The notes below the pieces were generated by a model. It ran no database searches. It was not told where the DNA came from and saw only the letters and a list, made by a program, of their open reading frames with translations. This document shows, one piece after another, positions 7,957 to 12,208 of a stretch of DNA of 15,635 nt; positions within the stretch are counted from its first letter, which is position 1; each line of letters opens with the position of its first letter. The stretch covers positions 1 through 15,635 of the forward strand of contig CALAJG010000328.1 of the NCBI GenBank assembly GCA_937923375.1, written 5' to 3'. The position numbers and the translations under genes were made by a program. Source of the DNA: an uncultured Leucothrix sp. GTDB lineage: Bacteria > Pseudomonadota > Gammaproteobacteria > Thiotrichales > Thiotrichaceae.

Positions 7957-8700
7957 TTAGATCGGTCCTACCCTCCACTGCACTCCATCACGCTCTAAAG
8001 AACGTAAAACTGCTCGCCAAGTAATATCCACGAACGGCGCTGGCCCAGCCTCCGGCATTGCTCCACAAGCACCAATGGCCGCACGAGCAGAATCACTCGG
8101 TATCCGATAACTAGCACCTGAGGTCAAGACATCAACCTGAACCTTGCAGGCATTTTCCAATATGTATAGGTTATAAAACGCCTCAGCAACCGTGCGCCCA
8201 GCCGCCAACAAACCATGGTTATGCATGATCATCAACCATTTGTCAGCCATGTCATTTCCCAGCCGCAGGCACTCATCATCATTATCAGGTGCGTAGTCAT
8301 ATTCGTGATAGCAAACCATCCCCATGATTTCATTGGCTTGTTGACTTAGCGGTAATAGACCATCGCTCATACACGACACCGCTGCCCCAGCGCGGGTATG
8401 GCTGTGAAGCACAACGTTGATATCGGGTCGGGCTTTCAATACCGCACTGTGAATCGCGTGTCCCGCTTCGTTGTATGGATAATCTCCAGCGACTACTTCA
8501 CCTGCAAAATTTACCTTGATCAGGTTAGAAGCAGTTATCTCATCAAACAGTAGGCCGTAGGGGTTGATCAGATAATTCTCCGGCTCATCTTGCACCCGCG
8601 CACTCAGGTGGGTGAAGATCAGGTCCGTCCAGCCGTATTTTACAAACAAGTGATAGCACGCCGCCAAATCACACCGTAACTCCCATTCACTTTCGCTCAT
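7957..8700 (-). CDS. Class II aldolase/adducin family protein
   Basis: Zn-dependent class II aldolase/epimerase fold (the FucA/AraD/adducin superfamily). Substrate unknown. From the ATG at 8700 the protein has 247 residues. Metal and catalytic candidates are visible: Glu78 in YNEAGHAIHSAV, His99 and His101 in VVLHSHTRAG, and His160 in IMHNHGLLAAG. The spacing resembles Glu73/His92/His94/His155 of fuculose-phosphate aldolase. The start was chosen because GGAAGAG sits 6 bases before this ATG; in-frame ATG (8715) and TTG (8724) lie upstream. No signal peptide is seen, so it is cytoplasmic. Members of this subgroup are often annotated only to family level. It is 99 bases upstream of htrA on the same strand; no functional link is evident. 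Confidence 0.88.
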   Translation of the reverse strand: MSESEWELRCDLAACYHLFVKYGWTDLIFTHLSARVQDEPENYLINPYGLLFDEITASNLIKVNFAGEVVAGDYPYNEAGHAIHSAVLKARPDINVVLHSHTRAGAAVSCMSDGLLPLSQQANEIMGMVCYHEYDYAPDNDDECLRLGNDMADKWLMIMHNHGLLAAGRTVAEAFYNLYILENACKVQVDVLTSGASYRIPSDSARAAIGACGAMPEAGPAPFVDITWRAVLRSLERDGVQWRVGPI

Positions 8701-8786
8701 CGTTTTCTCTTCCATGGAATGCAATCACTTATAGTTTGACTTGGATATGTTGAAATTATGGTACTACAGGTCGTGTAAAAGGTCGC

Positions 8787-8934
8787 ATTTGCTATTTGGT
8801 ATTTGCTATCCTGAGAAATTCCTACGTTAGGCTTTACGTTGCCATTGATTTGGCATAAACTTGTTATAACAACTATTGTTCAAACGTTTTAAATTCCCTA
8901 TTTTATCTCAAACAATAGCGTGATAGACCTATCA
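8787..8934. promoter_or_regulatory. Upstream region of the Tat-protein pair: direct repeats and palindromes
   Basis: The 250-base gap between the aldolase gene and the first Tat gene has three visible elements. ATTTGCTAT occurs twice (8787-8795 and 8801-8809), a direct repeat with a 14-base period. A perfect palindrome TTGTTATAACAA lies at 8861-8872. TGATAG-AC-CTATCA lies at 8921-8934, just before the ribosome-binding site AGGAG (8937-8941). The last is well placed to act as an operator or to affect translation. No strong sigma70 consensus was found. Regulatory function is inferred from position only. Confidence 0.4.
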
Positions 8935-8950
8935 TCAGGAGTAAGGATTT

Positions 8951-9403
8951 ATGTCTAGACAAACCAATGCACTATCTCGCCGCAGTTTTTTAAAAGGTGC
9001 AGCATACACATCAGCATTATCAGTTAGCGGCTTGTCGAGCCTGGCATTCGGCGAATCAACCAACACTAAGCAATACATAATCGGTGGATCCGATACATCT
9101 AGGGTTACTTTATTTAACCAAAGTGCCAAATCAGTTGCGCTTGATGCTTCGCAGCCAGTGAGCCTTGAGAAGGTTAATGGCTGGATCGTGGTAAAAATTA
9201 ATAAGGCGCCTGAGCAAGGTTACAGTGAGCTCAGTGCTTCAGGAGCGATCACGCTTGCCTCTGGAGAGAGTCGTTCATTCGCAGTGGATGCTGAATTAGC
9301 GCCAATGTTAATAGAAACGGGAGGTGAGATCGTAATCACCAATGAATACAGCACCTTAGATAACATGGTGCCAATTGCGACTTATGATACGAAAGTTGCC
9401 TAA
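8951..9403 (+). CDS. Small Tat-exported protein of unknown function (paralog 1)
   Basis: A 150-residue protein with a textbook twin-arginine signal: SRRSFLKGAA around 9-18 (Arg10, Arg11), then a mildly hydrophobic stretch to about residue 33 and a likely cut near AFG. The mature part of about 115 residues contains no Cys and no His, so it cannot bind heme, Fe-S or copper through those residues. It looks all-beta: RVTLFNQSAKSVALDASQPV, then NGWIVVKIN, then ITLASGESRSFAVD and a closing IVITNEYS segment. I recognise no family. It is followed 58 bases later by a clear paralog, suggesting a two-gene operon. AGGAG at 8937-8941 is a good ribosome-binding site. Tat use implies export in a folded state, or escort on a cofactor-bearing partner that is not in this window. 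Confidence 0.85.
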   Translation: MSRQTNALSRRSFLKGAAYTSALSVSGLSSLAFGESTNTKQYIIGGSDTSRVTLFNQSAKSVALDASQPVSLEKVNGWIVVKINKAPEQGYSELSASGAITLASGESRSFAVDAELAPMLIETGGEIVITNEYSTLDNMVPIATYDTKVA

Positions 9404-9461
9404 CAGCCGCACAACAATAAGCTCATATCAGAGCATAGATTCAGGACACAGAGGAATACAC

Positions 9462-9977
9462 ATGTCTAATCAAAAAAATTTCACCCTATCTCGACGCAGC
9501 TTTTTAAAAGGTGCGGCCTCCATCTCTGCGTTATCTATCGGTGGTTTATCGAGCCTGGCGCTTGCGGGCAAAAGCACAGGAGCTGTCGATGCTGTTACTG
9601 GCAACAGCACGCTTGGTGACAGGATTCTCGGAGACAGCGGCATTCAAATCATCCAGGAAACTTTGTTTGACAGAGAGAAAGTGACGTTAATTAATCAAAG
9701 CGGCAAGCTACAAATGCTCGACGCGCGACAGCCTATTTCTCTCCATCAAGCTAATGGCATGTTGGTAGTAACTGTTAATCAGGATGATGCTGAAGCCGTT
9801 AATGGCATGATCGTCATGTCTCCTGAGCAGCGTTTAACCTTTGATGTAAAGGCGATTGGTATTGAGCTAGACAAAGACATGGATCTACCTGTACTGACAA
9901 ATCTAGCAGAAAACCAGCTACAGATTAGCAGTCAACACGCTGAATTTAATAGAATTGTGCACGTTCAGGTCGTTTAA
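9462..9977 (+). CDS. Small Tat-exported protein of unknown function (paralog 2)
   Basis: A 171-residue paralog of the preceding gene. The start is the ATG at 9462, with GAGGAATACAC upstream and the Tat motif SRRSFLKGAA at 10-19; in-frame starts further upstream would give a non-functional N-terminal extension overlapping the first gene. The Tat signal is nearly identical between the two (SALSIGGLSSLAL against SALSVSGLSSLAF). The cores align: KVTLINQSGKLQMLDARQPI, then NGMLVVTVN, then a segment ending in FDVKAIGIELD. This copy has an extra stretch of about 25 residues (about 37-64) between signal and core, and a His-containing C-terminus (His159, His167). No Cys. Function unknown; they may be a periplasmic pair of beta-sandwich proteins. 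Confidence 0.85.
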   Translation: MSNQKNFTLSRRSFLKGAASISALSIGGLSSLALAGKSTGAVDAVTGNSTLGDRILGDSGIQIIQETLFDREKVTLINQSGKLQMLDARQPISLHQANGMLVVTVNQDDAEAVNGMIVMSPEQRLTFDVKAIGIELDKDMDLPVLTNLAENQLQISSQHAEFNRIVHVQVV

Positions 9978-10000
9978 TATCTAACTGGCCACTACTAGCC

Positions 10001-10031
10001 CTACCTCTAGCAGAAAGTCCGCTAGAGGTAG
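10001..10031. terminator. Perfect 11-bp hairpin between convergent genes, possible bidirectional terminator
   Basis: CTACCTCTAGC (10001-10011) and GCTAGAGGTAG (10021-10031) form a perfect 11-bp stem with a 9-base loop. It lies 23 bases after the stop of the second Tat gene and 22 bases from the stop of the convergent GH16 gene. Neither side has a proper T tract, so intrinsic termination is uncertain; it may protect mRNA 3' ends. Confidence 0.5.
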
Positions 10032-10053
10032 AAATTACACGTTTGCAACAAAC

Positions 10054-11331
10054 CTAAAGTCTGTCTTTAGTATTTTTTAGGACTGTTGATCTAACTATCA
10101 ACAAACTGCCGATTAACATGGTCAACAACCAGTCTAAACTTCCGCCACCGCCTGAATCAGAATTAGTAGAACCTGTTACAAACACATTTATCGTAAATGA
10201 CTGATCAGTTGTTTCCGTTCCATTGTTAACGCTTAAAGTCACTTGATGTAAACCAGCATCACTCGCTGATGGCGTTCCACTCAGATTCCCGGTACTACTG
10301 TCAAAAGTTAACCAATTTGGCAAAACAGAGGCTGCCATAGTTAACGCTTCAGAATCCGTTGCCGTTAAGGTGTAGTTGTAAGCATTTCCACTAATTATCG
10401 ATGTAACCGGCGTTGATGTAATCACCGGGCCATCGTCAGTTTCCGTAGGTGGTGAACTTGGGTTACAACGGGTTAAGTTATTAGCATTCGTAGCTGAACA
10501 GTGAGCAACATAGTCAACCTCCATTGTCGCTGAGTGTAGTGTTGAATCAATCGCACCGCCCAACGTTCCCCCCATCGCAACGTTAAGCAGCACAAACATG
10601 GGCTCCTTGTATTGAGCGCAGCCAGAGACATTCTGGGTGGCAACCAGCATGTCATCCATATAAAACTTAATCGCGTTTTGATCCCACTCCATTGCATAGG
10701 TATGCCATTCAAGAACATCCGCCGATCCATTGGGATAGTTAAACCGAACTTCGCTACCGCAACCACCCGCATTAAAGAAATTGGTTATGTAGGTATGAGG
10801 CTGTCCGGCATACCACTCCCACACATCTATCTCACCTGCACCGGGATTGGGCCAGCCGACGTTATCACCGTCATTGGCAATAGGATGTTCGTTGATTCTG
10901 TTTTCAAGCATCCAAAAAGCAGGCCACGTTCCGCTCTTCAAGCTGTTAAACCGAATTCTGGATTCGATACGACCGTATAAGAATTCTTTCTTATCCTTGC
11001 TGTTTAGCCTACCAGATGTCCACGACTTCAAAGCACCATTCAAACCTGCACAATTGTTGCTTTGTCGCCTCGAAATGATTTTCAGCGTGCCACCAGAAAC
11101 ATCATAGTTTTTATTGGCAGACGTGTCATCGTCGGTGTAACACTGGATCTCATTGTTGTAGTTAGCCTGAATTTGTGACGTCCAGTTGTCTTTGTTAACT
11201 CGACTGCCATCAAAATCATCAATCCACTCCAATTGCCAACCTGCCATTACAGGCGCAGCAAATGTAACCCACAACCCAATACCGAAGAAAATGTATCGAA
11301 GAACGACCCCTACTAGTTTTCTAGAAACCAT
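10054..11331 (-). CDS. Secreted GH16 family glycosidase with Ig-like domain and GlyGly-CTERM-like tail
   Basis: Extracellular endo-glycosidase, 425 residues. A signal peptide covers about 1-30 (cut after VMA). The GH16 domain spans about 31-279 with the catalytic signature EIDVWE, nucleophile Glu167, Asp169 and acid/base Glu172. TWPAFWML and VAMGGTLGGAIDS resemble the laminarinase (beta-1,3-glucanase) branch, although GH16 also covers agarases and carrageenases. Six cysteines (64, 94, 191, 238, 278, 289) could form disulfides. After a Ser/Pro/Thr linker comes one cadherin-like putative Ig domain (about 302-385). The end is an SGGGGSLD motif, a hydrophobic stretch WLLTMLIGSLLIV and a basic tail, matching the pattern of GlyGly-CTERM sorting signals cut by rhombosortase. 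GGTGG precedes the ATG. Exact substrate is inferred, not shown. Confidence 0.9.
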   Translation of the reverse strand: MVSRKLVGVVLRYIFFGIGLWVTFAAPVMAGWQLEWIDDFDGSRVNKDNWTSQIQANYNNEIQCYTDDDTSANKNYDVSGGTLKIISRRQSNNCAGLNGALKSWTSGRLNSKDKKEFLYGRIESRIRFNSLKSGTWPAFWMLENRINEHPIANDGDNVGWPNPGAGEIDVWEWYAGQPHTYITNFFNAGGCGSEVRFNYPNGSADVLEWHTYAMEWDQNAIKFYMDDMLVATQNVSGCAQYKEPMFVLLNVAMGGTLGGAIDSTLHSATMEVDYVAHCSATNANNLTRCNPSSPPTETDDGPVITSTPVTSIISGNAYNYTLTATDSEALTMAASVLPNWLTFDSSTGNLSGTPSASDAGLHQVTLSVNNGTETTDQSFTINVFVTGSTNSDSGGGGSLDWLLTMLIGSLLIVRSTVLKNTKDRL

Positions 11332-11367
11332 ATATCCACCTAAGCTAAATGAATCAGGCCGACCAGC

Positions 11368-11381
11368 CTGCTATATAGCAG
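11368..11381. promoter_or_regulatory. Perfect 14-base palindrome upstream of the GH16 gene
   Basis: CTGCTATATAGCAG is fully self-complementary and lies 36 bases upstream of the GH16 ATG. Its TATATAG core could also overlap a -10 element. This is the placement expected of a repressor operator. The centre is AT, whereas LacI-type sites usually have CG. No regulator gene is adjacent. Confidence 0.4.
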
Positions 11382-11424
11382 TTATAATGCACAGGAGCAC
11401 ACTACGCTGTCAAGTTTTAGTAAC

Positions 11425-11697
11425 TATCGTCAGTTTGATGTATTGGGCCGCCATCTAGCTACACATGAATATATGTGTGATAGTGGCTATCCGATTGCTG
11501 ATGTTGCCATTTGTTCCTGGTACGGACGCGTGGCACTAAATGAAGTCTATGCAGGATCGGCGAAGTTTTTAGATGCTCATTCTTACCAACATGTAATGCG
11601 TTGGACTAACATGATTGGTGAGCGCAAGGCAGTAAAAAGAGAGTGGCCGCATAATTATTCTAGCGGTGGGGTAAAGATTTGGGCAGTAAATCACTGA
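11425..11697 (+). pseudogene. C-terminal remnant of a YghU-type glutathione S-transferase
   Basis: The frame reads YRQFDVLGRHLATHEYMC, then IADVAICSWYGRVALNEVY, then KFLDAHSYQHVMRWTNMIGERKAVKR. This matches the C-terminal helical domain of YghU-like GSTs, where LDVLDRQLA, YTIADMAVWPWFG, SYKHVQRWA and GERPAVKRGR are typical. The N-terminal thioredoxin-fold domain with the glutathione site is missing: upstream in frame there is only unrelated sequence back to a stop at 11350. After AVKR the end diverges, lacking the usual GRIVNRT tail. The pieces left include altered key positions (CSWYG for WPWYG). I read it as a gene relic, not a functional short protein; there is no plausible ATG start with a ribosome-binding site. 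Confidence 0.75.
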
Positions 11698-11724
11698 GAA
11701 ATCGGCTTGGAGCCGATTCCTCAG
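11694..11724 (-). terminator. Hairpin downstream of the His-rich lipoprotein gene
   Basis: CTGAG-A-AATCGGCT (11694-11707) pairs with AGCCGATT-C-CTCAG (11711-11724): a 14-position stem with one mismatch and a 3-base loop. It starts 16 bases past the lipoprotein stop on the minus strand and also overlaps the stop codon of the GST remnant. There is no clear T run on either side, so it is a possible factor-assisted terminator or mRNA end stabiliser. Confidence 0.5.
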
Positions 11725-11740
11725 CCACTACATACTTAGA

Positions 11741-11965
11741 TTACTTGCAGCCTCTGCCATGATCGTGGTCAGAACCTGTCATACCACCTAATTCTTCGCC
11801 GTGAGTGTGAGTCACTGCGAAATACCTGCAGTTCTCAGGATGAGTGTGCTGTACTTCAGCTGCCTTAGCTGGCTTTACTTTAGCTGTATTTTGGGTGTCC
11901 ATCGATGAACACGCAGCAAGCATAAGAGATGTAAAACCTATGGTTAAAATTGCCTTAGTTTTCAT
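11741..11965 (-). CDS. Small His/Cys-rich lipoprotein, unknown function
   Basis: A 74-residue prelipoprotein. The signal peptide MKTKAILTIGFTSLMLAAC ends in a good lipobox with Cys19, so the mature protein would be about 56 residues, lipid-anchored. Ser at +2 favours the outer membrane. The mature part is Lys/Ala-rich first, then metal-ligand rich: HTHPENC, then THTHGEE, then DHDHGRGC, giving six His and two Cys (besides Cys19) in the last 35 residues. That composition suggests binding of Cu, Zn or Ni, but no named domain is recognised. The start is the ATG at 11965 with AAGGAAAAT upstream; an in-frame ATG at 11998 lacks support. It is transcribed away from an upstream 23-base palindrome and sits between the GH16 and copper-oxidase genes. 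Confidence 0.82.
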   Translation of the reverse strand: MKTKAILTIGFTSLMLAACSSMDTQNTAKVKPAKAAEVQHTHPENCRYFAVTHTHGEELGGMTGSDHDHGRGCK

Positions 11966-12009
11966 ATTTTCCTTCAATTTTTCAGTCCGTTGGCCCAACT
12001 CGGGGGGAG

Positions 12010-12032
12010 TTTAATACATCAGATGTATTAAA
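12010..12032. promoter_or_regulatory. Near-perfect 23-base palindrome upstream of the lipoprotein gene
   Basis: TTTAATACATC (12010-12020), a central A, then GATGTATTAAA (12022-12032): 11-base arms with no mismatch. It lies 44 bases upstream of the lipoprotein ATG. On the minus strand TGCTAATTT just upstream resembles an extended -10 box, so the palindrome would cover the transcription start, the usual place for a repressor operator. The regulator is not in the window. Confidence 0.5.
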
Positions 12033-12148
12033 TTAGCACATAGATTATCTTAAATCTGCTTAGTATTCAAACTAATATACGCAAAGAACAACCACCTTTA
12101 ACCAACCATAACATTAGAGCATTGCTTATTTTAATTTTCCCTTTGTAT

Positions 12149-12183
12149 AAAAAAACCCTGACATAATATATATGTCAGGGTTT
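12149..12183 (-). terminator. Rho-independent terminator of the galactose-oxidase-like gene
   Basis: A perfect 13-bp stem, AAACCCTGACATA (12153-12165) with TATGTCAGGGTTT (12171-12183), and a 5-base loop. On the minus strand it is followed by an uninterrupted run of seven T. It begins 25 bases after the stop of the oxidase gene. This is the clearest terminator in the window and separates the oxidase transcript from the lipoprotein gene. Confidence 0.9.
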
Positions 12184-12208
12184 CAAAGCCTATGGTTAGC
12201 GAAAATTA

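Noticed and set aside
8846..8872. Possible sigma54 promoter (TGGCAT then TTGTT) upstream of the Tat pair
   Set aside because: The spacing between the two halves is one base short of the sigma54 rule and the second half lacks the GC, so it does not qualify.
9375..9461. N-terminal extension of the second Tat protein overlapping the first gene
   Set aside because: It would bury the twin-arginine motif about 40 residues in. The ATG at 9462 has a good ribosome-binding site and matches the start of its paralog.
10473..11186. Several overlapping open frames antisense to or out of frame with the GH16 gene
   Set aside because: The GH16 frame has a full catalytic signature and domain structure; the others have no coding character.
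11443..11697. Stand-alone 84-residue protein starting at TTG 11443
   Set aside because: No ribosome-binding site, and the sequence is clearly the back half of a GST with the homology starting before that codon, so it is better called a remnant.
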